A DNA stretch of 64,000 bases from Eupeodes corollae (taxonomy: Eukaryota; Arthropoda; Insecta; Diptera; Syrphidae). The translations under genes were made by a program, and so were the position numbers. Under the pieces are notes generated by a model. That model was not told where the DNA came from. It saw only the letters and a program-made list of their open reading frames with translations, and searched no databases. The stretch's first letter is position 1; each line of letters begins with the position of its first letter. The stretch is from contig NC_079148.1 of assembly GCF_945859685.1 (NCBI RefSeq), positions 30,391,946 to 30,455,945 of the forward strand. The letters run 5' to 3'. Shown piece by piece: positions 29,501 to 37,700 of this stretch.

Positions 29501-31270
29501 TCTACTCATACTTATTGATTCTATCAAATTTTTACTACTAAGCTAATAGGTTAATTTAGATCTCTTCTCCACTTATGTGACACAAAAAACAGGTACTTTT
29601 TATGACCTTCTTACGAAAGATGGCACTTGCATCAATGAGACTAAACACCTCGATATTCTCGGTATAAATTGTTGTCATGACTAACAATTTAACATAAAAT
29701 GGTTTAAATTCACTACAAAGCAAAGCTAAACCAGTGAAAAAATATTTGAGCTCAGTAAAGTGCAAGCAACGAAATACTAAAGTCATTTTTTTAAGAAAAA
29801 ATTCCTTTCATTGTTATTTTTCGAAGACTTGATCTCATCAGCAGCAGGCTCTCTTATCAAAAATGAGTGCTTTCGGTTTTCATGAATCCTTGATTCATTA
29901 GATTAGTAATTACCTTTCGAATAGTTCAATACAAGTAGTATTGGATGAATTCAACTTTGAAAACTATAATTTAAATGCTGGTGTCCCCAAGGGCTCTGTT
30001 CTATCTCCAACACTCTTTCTCATTTTTATTAATAATCTCCTGTCTCCAACATCTAATACAATACATTGTTTCGGTGAGGATAGTACTCTTAGCTTTTCAT
30101 ATTCATTTTTAGACGCACATCCCTCTTCGGATGTGGAACTGCAACGAAAAAAATATGATTAGCTCATTTAACTCCGACCTAATCAGCATTGTACAATGGG
30201 GAATTAAAAAACCAAATGCTGTCTTGTATCGTTAAAGCGAGGATGGATGGCACTTGCATCAATGAGACTGAACATCTGGTTATCTTCGGTATGCGTGTCA
30301 CCAACCTAATCTTTTGAATCGATCCCATACGCAGAACGATCGCCAAAAATGCCGCAAGGTGTTTGGGTTTCCTTAGGCATTGCAAGAAATGTTTCACACC
30401 TTCTAATCTGACTGTTTTCTTCAAGACTTATATACGTCCAAGGCTTGAGTATAACTCCCATCTCTGGGCTGGTGCTCCTGCAACTTACTTAAGCCTCTTG
30501 GATAGTATTGAACGTAGAGCATTTAAATTGAGAGATGATAATATCATCATAAGCTCATTCACTTCGCTTGAACATCGTCGTAAGGTCTGTTGTCTGACCC
30601 TTTTTTACATTTGTTTTAACGGCGTATGCTCTAGTGATATGGCCAGTTGCATTCCTCCCCCTAAACAGTTTAGCCGTAATACTCGCGCTTCTAGGGGTGC
30701 TCATCAGTATACTCTCGAGACCAACTTCGGCCGTACTGTCAAATACAGAGATTCGTTCTTTAGCCGTACTACGCGAATGTGAAATGCTTACCACACTCTG
30801 TCTTTCCTAGTCATTGCAATATTCAGGAATTCAAAACCAATGTGCACCGACATCCCCTTTTAAATCCTCTTTCTAGTGCTCACACTGTGCCTCTACACAA
30901 AAAGGGTAGTAATATCCCCTTGAGTGTATGCTTATTATAAAAAAAACGCCATAAAACTTGTATTTATCATCTCAACTCAAAATATGTGTTTGCAATATAA
31001 ACTTAATTCATATCTCATTCATTTTACATTTTGGTTTTCCAATATAAATGAGGTTTTGCCCTATTCACATGACACGAAGAGTATTAAATAAACATATGAA
31101 AATATTGTACCTATCCGTTTTCTCAGGTTGGAATTCCAGCCTTAGGATTCTCCCCAATGAATCACACGCCAGTGCTCCTTCACGACAACGATGAGTTCCT
31201 CAAAGCTGAAACTTACCTTAGAGGTGTGGAGATCTACAAAACCATCATTCCAAAACTAGCAAATGTTTAA
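17555..31270 (+). CDS. Acy1: Aminoacylase-1 (M20 metallopeptidase family), 402 aa
   Basis: Cytosolic zinc enzyme that splits N-acyl-L-amino acids into the free amino acid and a carboxylate. Coding exons: 17555-17648, 23716-24060, 24138-24284, 24344-24627, 24690-24823, 25001-25061, 31127-31270; total 1,209 nt, phases 1,1,1,0,2,0 all matching. Family motifs are complete: SHMDVVP (zinc His about 81 and Asp 83), ARGAQDMK (bridging Asp), DEELGG (catalytic and zinc Glu), LDEGIA, GTTGHGS, GGTDSRYIR, and the terminal GFSPMNHTP (zinc His). Length matches the roughly 400 aa family. Intron 1 starts with GC, not GT (GCAAGT at 17649). Introns 1 and 6 are each about 6.1 kb and full of transposons; the other introns are short (59-177 bp). 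AATAAA signals follow the stop near 31370. The symbol is by family; flies have several paralogues. Confidence 0.93.
17970..18262 (+). mobile_element. tRNA-derived SINE, copy 1
   Basis: 293 bp. The head reads GTGGCCGTGGTTAGTGCG (A box region), then GGTTCGATCCC (B box), closing with GCCACC that can pair with the start, as in a tRNA. A tRNA-unrelated body follows (…CGAGGAATTGACAAAT…) and an ATTTATTTATTT tail. An 18 bp target duplication TAAATGACCTCATATACC flanks it (17952-17969 and 18263-18280). It lies in Acy1 intron 1 in sense. Confidence 0.9.
18365..18659 (+). mobile_element. tRNA-derived SINE, copy 2
   Basis: Same family as copy 1, more diverged: head CCCGTAGCGTGATGGTTAGT, B box region degraded (TTGGTTAAATTCCTG), shared body around GAGGAATTGACAAATCCTCC, tail ATTATTTATTTATTT. 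Short direct repeats TTAGTTTTA flank it (18356-18364 and 18660-18668). Confidence 0.82.
18669..19557. other. Acy1 intron 1 DNA, nothing recognised
   Basis: AT-rich intron sequence. The string ACAGGGTGTCCC near 19505 resembles the end of the neighbouring mariner but has no partner. No coding sequence supported. Confidence 0.45.
19558..20759 (-). mobile_element. mariner-like element, DD41D type, 1,202 bp
   Basis: Inverted terminal repeats of about 34 bp beginning AAGGGTGTCCCAAAATT, with one mismatch, flanked by TA on both sides. It carries one transposase gene on the minus strand, nearly intact. It lies in Acy1 intron 1, antisense to the gene. Confidence 0.92.
19663..20708 (-). pseudogene. DD41D mariner transposase with one frameshift
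   Basis: Starts MERYTIEQRVFIIKEYF and ends GGHLSDVLFHT. It has a paired helix-turn-helix with a GRPKTSRS linker, then three catalytic Asp: IILSDEAHFHLDG, WFQQDGATCHT and DLTPLDFFLWGYL. The second and third Asp are separated by 41 residues, the DD41D arrangement reported for rosa-type mariners. One base is lost near 20143: the first frame runs ...VIVKNQ then goes wrong, and the other frame resumes at PMHPQRVTVWCGFW. Otherwise there is no break, so the copy decayed recently. Total about 347 residues, normal length. Confidence 0.9.
21060..22800 (-). pseudogene. LINE reverse transcriptase remnant (Jockey/CR1 group)
   Basis: Minus-strand pieces of a non-LTR reverse transcriptase. A first block (22343-22002) holds GPDGVPSCVFKK and ITPIHKKGSKNEITNYR. 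After a stop, a second block (21986-21438) holds VFIDFSKAFD, SGVPQGSHLGPLLFILYIND and the catalytic LKYADDIKIF. A decayed C-terminal part (VKKANKVLGFIKR) lies near 21300. The upstream endonuclease is too degraded to read. In Acy1 intron 1, antisense. Group assigned by motif style only. Confidence 0.8.
22905..23130 (-). mobile_element. SINE, diverged copy, minus strand
   Basis: The complement carries body and tail parts shared with the SINE at 17970: CTTGGGTTC near the B box, AAAGTAATTC, GCCGTTCG, and an end ACTGTAGCGCCACC followed by AAGTAAGTAAG. The head is degraded. A separate second head lies at 23325-23391. Boundaries approximate. Confidence 0.65.
23325..23391 (-). mobile_element. SINE head fragment, minus strand
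   Basis: The complement starts GTACCCGTGGCATGATGGTA, followed by AGTGCGTTGGACTCTCATGC, matching the tRNA-like head of the SINE family; the B box is degenerate and the body is missing. Confidence 0.6.
25286..25300. repeat. piggyBac subterminal palindrome, copy 1
   Basis: CCCGCCTCAAGGCGG, 4 bp inside the left terminal repeat. Related copies at 25644-25658 (CCCGCCTAGAGGCGG) and 27873-27887 (CCCGCCTACAGGCGG). The six-base arms are constant while the two centre bases differ, which suggests a binding site rather than chance; function inferred. Confidence 0.75.
25644..25658. repeat. piggyBac subterminal palindrome, copy 2
   Basis: CCCGCCTAGAGGCGG, 70 bp before the transposase start. Confidence 0.75.
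25728..27770 (+). CDS. piggyBac transposase, 680 aa, intact
   Basis: Cut-and-paste transposase of the DDE_Tnp_1_7 type that inserts at TTAA. Acidic N-terminus (about residues 20-60, rich in Asp/Glu), a basic stretch SRKRKRN near 112, then the catalytic domain. The three expected catalytic Asp are present: LCVDEQ (D320), YFDNFYTS (D404) and GGVDLMD (D530). A conserved KPHKWGTKLFVLCDS block precedes the second. The C-terminus has the Cys-rich finger (CKQPGCKSETQAYCTKC ... NLCNSTSKSCF). No stop or frameshift in 2 kb, so either a recent arrival or a conserved copy. It is bounded by perfect terminal repeats, which favours a transposon over domestication. Confidence 0.95.
   Translation: MSRKSLRNLFKTKDDKADLVEYFSSSEDMDGEDFDEDDNFDDPDFMCSEDEFLIDDCLQNNLNSTELLMDPEVASLNFSSFASLPSTSAAALATLQSNSSSVVSDGVTPRSRKRKRNSNCFELEQEEDGPDPDISTTGQFIGPFNCMRNDAQEFRSIMWKKKNLQVHVHEIIFRGEKELPNDVKALKTPFDFFQYFLTDDFYQHLVDQMNLYACQQKIEARFVTNKQEIRQFIGIMMFMSVYRYPNVRSYWGRHSFEPIRNAMTRMRFEQIRQFLHFNDNSTMVHKGQPGYDKLHRIRPLINHFNERFGSIPMLHRLCVDEQMCATKMGGNPTRQYMPAKPHKWGTKLFVLCDSMGFSYACEIYSGAGDNVVPVNAPDLGASSNVVVRLSKHIPDDVNHIVYFDNFYTSIGLLTYLRSRGIYSLGTVRSNRVPNIKLSTEADLAKRKVERGYSEEYVANVNGIDISSVLWMDNKSVRLLSTYCGVKPFLSNMSNPGPSTSSRWDRKTKQKIEIDCPFIIKEYNRHMGGVDLMDGLLGRYHIRMKTRKWTNRIFFHLLDVAMVNAYILYHRSNKEVTIELPNFRSEVAETLCIISTDSKKPRGRPVSSPIPPPSKSKKSYFPTSEVRYDNVGHWCIFQDRNGKKTCKQPGCKSETQAYCTKCKINLCNSTSKSCFMTFHQR
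27873..27887. repeat. piggyBac subterminal palindrome, copy 3
   Basis: CCCGCCTACAGGCGG, about 120 bp inside the right terminal repeat. Confidence 0.75.
28290..29512 (-). pseudogene. Tc3-like transposase remnant
   Basis: Minus-strand fragments in order: start MSRGKILTKEEIDQIRAYRD near 29510; LILQQMTSGGIELDIPSSFP near 28820; a LDEPDG block and YLQKRHS near 28710-28770; then the region of the catalytic WGAIS/QQDNA motifs with many stops down to 28290. An internal tandem duplication (28931 onward) adds a second copy of the N-terminal region. Dead copy. Confidence 0.65.
28931..29590. repeat. Tandem duplication, about 324 bp unit
   Basis: The block beginning TGTATCACCGAATGAAAGAA at 28931 recurs at 29255 with roughly 5-10% differences and small indels. 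It includes the ATCGAGCGCATTTC stretch and the AGATCCCGGTAAGCTCGAAT stretch. It duplicates part of the Tc3-like transposase remnant. Confidence 0.85.
29880..30950 (+). pseudogene. LINE 3' fragment in Tc3-like element
   Basis: Plus-strand reverse transcriptase pieces: NAGVPKGSVLSPTLFLIFIN with a damaged catalytic motif (CFGEDSTLSF where YADD is expected), then after frameshifts the C-terminal part FFKTYIRPRLEYNSHLWAGA, SIERRAFKL, SSFTSLEHRRKVCCLTLFY and a damaged end. The 3' end reads TGAGTGTATGCTTATTATAA followed by A. The same family recurs at 57110-57607. It ends right at the right arm of the Tc3-like element, so it inserted there. Confidence 0.82.
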
Positions 31271-31389
31271 TAAGAGATAAAACATACAACAAAACATTGT
31301 TTTGTAATTAAAAAATCGTTTCTTTCGGTATATTTTCTGTTTTCTTTTTTGTTTTTAAGTATACATCTAAAATAAAAAATATTTTACTC

Positions 31390-34300
31390 ATATCATCGTT
31401 TTGTTGTTTTATTTTATTTGTTGTGTCTCAATTTGGTTAATATCTTTTCTTTTTTTTTTGTTGTTTTTCGTATAGTACCATTTCTATTGTTGATTGATGT
31501 AGACAAAATTAAATATATATAAAAAAAGAAAAATATAAAACAATAAATAAAAATAAATAATATTGTTTTTTTTTTTGTATAGTAGACTAATTGTAGAAAT
31601 AAAATAAATAAATATGTCACTTTAGTAATTCCGTGGTATTGTTTTTAATTTTTTTTTCATTGTTTATTTTATTTGTAATTGTTATTTTTAATCGAAAAAA
31701 TATAAACCCTAGTATTTTCATTGTTTTTTGTTTTTGTTATTATTATTTTGTTATATTGGTTTTGAACTTCGAGTTTATTAAATGTTTTTTTTTTGTTTTT
31801 GTTTTGTTTTTACAATTTTGTTTTAAATATATGTATTTTTGTATTTGATAAGATAATATATAATGTGGTACAAAATGAGAGCAGATATTTTTCGTTTTTC
31901 TCTTATATGATAAAATTTATATTTTATATTCATTATCATTACCATTTATTGTTGACTTAAGCTTTGAATCCTCAAATAGTTTTTGTTTTGTTTATTTTTT
32001 ATTTGTAATTTCATCCGAACAAAGATTCTTTTTCTTGTATTAACTTTTTTGTTTTTTTTTTTTAAATTATTATTATATCATCTGTTTAGATTTTATTCAT
32101 GTGGTAAAAATCGTTTAGTTTATTTCACATTTTTAGTTGATGGTAGTTTTTTGTTTAAATATTTTATTTTTAGTATTAATGTTTTTACAATATACAGAGA
32201 TTACTAAGATTAGTGTTGGTTTTAAATATATATTTTTTCCTATGTATTAATATAAAAATGTAAACAAAAATACAAACTCTTACCAAAAATAAAACAGATA
32301 GAAATAAATCTTTAATTTTTGCTGAAATTGTACAGTGTTTATTTATTTTTATATATTTTTGTTTGTAAATTTCACTTTAACTTTTTTTTTAACTTTTATT
32401 CGTATGTTTAGCATTTTTAGTGAGTACCTATTTTTCATAATTAAAATAAATACATGCCGGGTTAGATATAATGCAGCGGTAGGTTTGCTCACCTGTCTTC
32501 AAAATTGATCTCTGCGAGACGGAAATGTAGACAGGTTGTTGCCCAAAATTAAAGTCTTAAATATTCATATTCAGACATGACTAAGATAACAAAATCCCAG
32601 TTTTGGAAAATCAGAAACCTTATAATAATAAAACATTAATTTGTTGTTGGGCCAATTTAAATAAAGGGCAGTAAGTGATATGGGCCCGCAAGCTCTTTTT
32701 AAAAAATTATAATTAAGCTACTAAAGACCCAGCTTTGGGAGAATCCTAGAATTTCTCAGTTTTTTTGTTTGTGTGATCTTTAGTGGAGACACTAGTGTAA
32801 CCTTGTTCTTGAGAACTCAACATGTTTCTAACCCACTTTTTTAAAATTGGTTTATCTTTACAAAAAAGAACAATATCATAGCTTAATTTATTGAGCTTTA
32901 TCGTCATGAAAAGTGGGCTCAGAATTTATCAAAAACTAAACGATCGTAATAACGATTTATGGGATTCTGCAACGCTTGCAACCAAATTGGTTAATTTTTT
33001 GGAATACAAAAAGCAAATCGTTTACACAACGTTGGTTCGTGTTTTCATGCAGAAAGTCACCCGCAGTTTCTATACAAATCCAAACGATAGTTTGTTTTTC
33101 AAAAACGAAAGAAATTGTGCAATAACGGTATGAAATTCTGTAGCGCGTCGTTTGCTCAAGAAAAAACGGTCGTTAGTTCTATTTGTCCTTACAGAATGTG
33201 CTGGTTTTTATATTTTAATGGCATGTTTTTATTTTAATTGTATATATTCTAATTAGTGTACCTAATTTTTGTTGTTGGTACTAAACCGTTGATCTATTAA
33301 AAAAAAATACATACTCGCACGTTTTTCCAAGTGAATTGCACTGCGTTTAATTAAAAATTGTTTAATTTAAAAAAAAAATCATTTGCCCCGTGTTCATTTT
33401 TCGACAAACGTACAATTTTTACCATTTTTAAATTTCAAGTTTTGTGAAAATTTTTCAATTTTGAGTTTCATATCACTGGAAGACGACTTACACAAAACTT
33501 AAACATTTTCGCAAACATTTTTCAAAGTGTAAACTTTGTAAGTTCATTTAAAATAAACTACATGCGTATGTTTTTCTTAAATTTTTTCCCTTCATTTTGT
33601 TTTATATTTTTGTTTGTTTTTAAATTTATATTAATAATAATAAAGTGTGGAAACTATGTTTTTTTTTGTATGCATTCTACAAAATGTATGTTAGGTGATT
33701 ATTACTTATTTGTTTTTAGTATTTTGTGTAATTTAATAATAATTTCAATGTTTAAAATATTATTTGTTACTCAAATTTTAAGTGAAAAAATACCTAATCT
33801 TTTTTTTGTTTTATACTTCTGTTCATTTCTCAGTTTATTTTGTTTTGGTTTTTGTTATTAATATTTTATTTTTATTTTTAGTTTTTGTTGTTGTTCAGTA
33901 AAATTTATTTTGAGACTTTTGTAAAATATAGTTTAATTAGATGTTGTTTGTAAAATAAATTGTTATTCATTTAATCGGCATCTAAAGTCTTTTTTTATTT
34001 TATTTTGTGGTACAATGTATATCTCATCAAAAAATAAAAAAAAGTAAAAGACAGCAACATAAAACTCCTGTTAATAAGAAAAAGTTTTTTTTGGTTTTGT
34101 TTCTGTTTTTTGTTATAACTTTATTATTTTTGTTTTACTGTTTTTGGCAACAATCTTGTTTTTCTCTCTCATGTATTTTTTTAAATAACCTGTTTTAGTT
34201 TTTTTTTTGTTTATATTTATTTTATATAATTTTAGTTCAGTTCTATTGGTTGTCTTGATTTTATATGAGTGTATTATTTTTATTTAATTTTTTTATGAAT

Positions 34301-34880
34301 GTTATTTAATTTTTACTTCAGATTTTGTTGTTGAATTTGTTGTTCTTTTTGAATATTTTACTATTGCGTTATTGTTATGAACAAAGAAAAAAATGTACAC
34401 AAATTAAAATGAATGAGTGCAATATATTAGTGTATATATAACATAGTTATGTTTTAATCCTTATATTTAAAAAGTGATACTCTTAAATAATCGCTAAGGG
34501 ACAGTTTTTGTTATAAACAAAATATTTTTTTTATCATGGTTGAAAGCTTTTTAATTAAAACGTCCGAATTGCTAACATTTGTTGGAATTTGTTTTTTTTA
34601 GACTCATTTTCTATATCTATCCCTATTTATGTTTGTATGCATAATGTTTGTAGCTTTTTCTTTGCAAGTTCAATTTTTTTTTTTAAAGTAGTCATTTGAA
34701 ATTTGGGATGCATAAAATTACTCAAAATAAATGTCTTTTAACTTCCTGGTTTGTATAGATTCTATTTTAGTAAGAATATTTGTTGATCATTCATCATTGA
34801 ATTTATAGAAGATGGCCCTTCGTTTAAAATAAAACTTCAAACACTTCTTAATGATTATTGAAAGAACAATGTACTACAGT
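31390..34880. other. T-rich intergenic stretch
   Basis: Downstream of Acy1, strongly biased to T on the plus strand (long TTTTTG and TTTTATT runs). Open frames here (for example 31633-31848, 33562-33861) code Phe/Leu/Ile strings and are composition artefacts. It may include the 3' UTR of Acy1 at its left edge and, read on the minus strand, a far 3' UTR of wap; neither is shown. Confidence 0.5.
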
Positions 34881-34888
34881 AAGATAAA

Positions 34889-35308
34889 GGGTGCATTCAT
34901 AAACGCCAGCCTAACTTAGAACTGCGTTATGTGCATTCATAAAGTCAAACATCAGACTGTCGGGCAGATGGTGCAGCTGAATTTGTTTGGCTGCAGAAAG
35001 ATTATTAAAATAATTTTTACAACCACAAGGACAAAGCGCCTCTGACTCCTAAAGAATGTAAGTAATGGCAAATATTTTGTTAACGTTTTGGTAAAAAATA
35101 ATTTAAATTATTGTTTTAAGAGGTTCAACAATATTTGTTTGGCAGCCATTTTTCTCTGACGTTAATGAACTCTGTTTACATACAGATCGGGCTAAGTCAT
35201 AACTTTTTGTTTACTGCAGACCTTCTGCATTGGAAGTGCGTTCATAAATGCATCAGAAAAGAAATGCGATTGTACTAACGCAGATTTTCTGCGTTTATGA
35301 ATACACCC
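34889..35308. mobile_element. MITE, 420 bp
   Basis: Terminal inverted repeats GGGTGCATTCATAAACGC (left) and complement GGGTGTATTCATAAACGC (right). A second copy of the motif (GTGCATTCATAAAG near 34932; TGCGTTCATAAATGC near 35235) lies inside each end. No coding sequence. Flanks show only AAA on both sides, so the superfamily is open. Confidence 0.8.
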
Positions 35309-37700
35309 AAAACTTTGAGCTTTTTTATCCATGAAAGAAGATTCTTGGAAACAATTCACTTTTAAATTGAGATCGTTTAACTCTCTTGAGCACATCATTT
35401 TATATTTAAAATGTTATGTTATAAGTCATTTGAATTATTATAAAATATAATTTTTTTTCAGTTCTCTATTTATACAAACATTTTTAGGACCAAAGTGAAA
35501 GTTCAAGTAAATAAAATTTCAATGAAAAAAAGGAATCGTTAGCTTTGCAACTCCGAAATCTTGTTAGATTCCAATTAGAGTATCTTGGTGCTAAATAAGT
35601 TCCTGAGAAATTATTAACCAGTCTTTTCATATTCATAATTGTCATTGATTACTGTCGTGCTGCAGTTGTTCATAAATTGTCGTTGTAAACTACTTTTCAA
35701 AAATATAAAGTCAGTAAGTGATACTGAAGCCCAATGAAACATTCAATGATCTAAAAGAGAAAACTTTAGGTCAAGCATTGAGTAGTTTCTTACTTTAGTA
35801 TATATTTTACTTTTGCACAAATTAAAAATTAACCTATAAAACAAATTATCATTCCTATTTTTTAAAAAAAACCTTTCACATGAAAATTTGTGTGTGTCGG
35901 ATTTTAAAATGGAATATTGATAAAGATACATTTACGTGAATTGAAATAAACGTTAGATAGCAGAATTGATTAAAAATGTTTAAAATTGACAAGAATTTCA
36001 TTATATTTTAAAACAATTCTGATATCGAATTTGTTTACCAAGTTTGAGCATTGATCCAGAGAACATGTTTTACATGTTTATGACCATATAACATATTCAA
36101 GCTAAATTTGTAAAAAAGTTTTTTAAAATGATTTTTCGACAGAATAATATTTAAGGGGCTTAAGTTGAATGCGATTAAAAAGAATTGTTAAAATCTTTTA
36201 ACTTAAAATTGGCCTCAATATAAATTGTGATGACCATTATTTTATTTGGAACCAAAGACTTAGGGTGTTGGAATATATGAAGTTATGAATACAGAGATCG
36301 GGGATATCTTAAATTTCAAATTTGTCATCACTTATCAATTTTTAAATTATATATTTTTTGTTTTAAATTGAAAGCCATTTACTTTGAAACTAAATAAAAA
36401 ACATAGACCCATTTCATATAACTACTTTTCTATCATGAATTAGTGCGAAGGAAGCTATCACCAAATTAAAATCAATATTTTATATTATTTCACACATTTT
36501 TGTCAAAATGCATTAAACATTAAAACAAAAGATTTCTTGCGTGAATATTTTCAATTCACAAAAACCTATTTTGATAGTAAAATTTGGACTTTGCAAGCTT
36601 AACAAACTAGCTGAAGGACTTAAAGTTATAAACAAAAATTCTGCTAACACTACCTTATAAGGACTTGAATGTTAAAATTAATTGGAAAAGGGAACTATTA
36701 AGGTATTAATATTTAATTGCACAATATGACACTCAGTTATTAAGCATACAATGAATACAACTTAAATTAATTTAGAAATAGAATCGATTTAATTAAATAT
36801 ATCGTTGGTTGACTTAAGAATTGAAATGAATAAATATCTTATCCAAAAGGTCTTTCTGAACTTGCCTAGCCAGAAAACTCTTAATTGCATTTGTTATATC
36901 TAGCAGATCCTAATCTCAAAAAAAAAAGAAATAAATCTGACTTGATACAAAATTTTGAGAATCTAAATTGATTTGCAAGCAACAGCGTTCAATTAAGCTT
37001 TGACTGAAGATCAGATTGCTACTCTTTTGTTCAATTCATAATAATTCTAAAAAGATATGACAAAAATTAACAAATTGTTATTTAAAATTTTGTTTTTTTT
37101 TGTGAATATAAACTAAGATTTTTACGAACGCTAAAACCTAACAGTTTTAAACTTCCTTACTATGCTTTCCCATATATTTATAAATATTATTTATTTCGAT
37201 AATCATAAACATACATTTTTGTTTTTGTTGATTTAAAAATATATGTCAACTTAAAATATTCTTTCTAAAATTATAAATTATAATATTACCACTTTCTTTT
37301 ACCCCACCAGGGAAAAATTAAAAACAAAATTAACAGAAATAACTAAAATTAGTTGTATATTTATATACTTAAAAAATAAAATCATCATACTTATTTTTGA
37401 TGGTGTTTTTTTTGATGTACACAGTCATTGTCATAATATTTCTTATTTCTTATTATTTTGTTTTTGTTTTTGTTTTTATAAAATCTTTTCATAAATTATA
37501 AAATTAAATTATAAGGGATGAATAAATTACAAATCATAGATGCTTTCATGTGTTTTATGTGCATTGTGATGGCGAAGGAGGAAAAGGAGGAGGAAAAAGA
37601 AGGATTTTTTTGTTTGTATTTTGTTCTTTTTTTGTTTGGATGTTTCGTATGAGCGTATGAATAGTTGTGTTTTTTGTTTTTTTTTTTTTATAAAATGATT
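35309..37700. other. Intergenic DNA 3' of wap
   Basis: AT-rich sequence between the MITE and the wap stop codon. Its right part should contain the wap 3' UTR on the minus strand. No gene, repeat family or RNA structure recognised. Confidence 0.45.

Larger units (their letters stand above)
28060..31070 (-). mobile_element. Tc3-like element with long inverted repeats
   Basis: Arms of at least 100 bp (about 28085-28190 and 30945-31042, with weaker match outward) are inverted copies: both contain ATTAAGTTTATATTGCAAAC and GATAAATACAAGTTTTATGG in opposite sense. Between them lie a Tc3-type transposase remnant on the minus strand and an inserted LINE fragment. Tc3 is known for long terminal repeats. 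Exact ends and TA flanks were not fixed. Confidence 0.7.

Noticed and set aside
31633..34198. Several Phe/Leu-rich open frames suggesting small membrane proteins
   Set aside because: They follow from the T-rich composition, have no start context or conserved feature, and occur in several frames.
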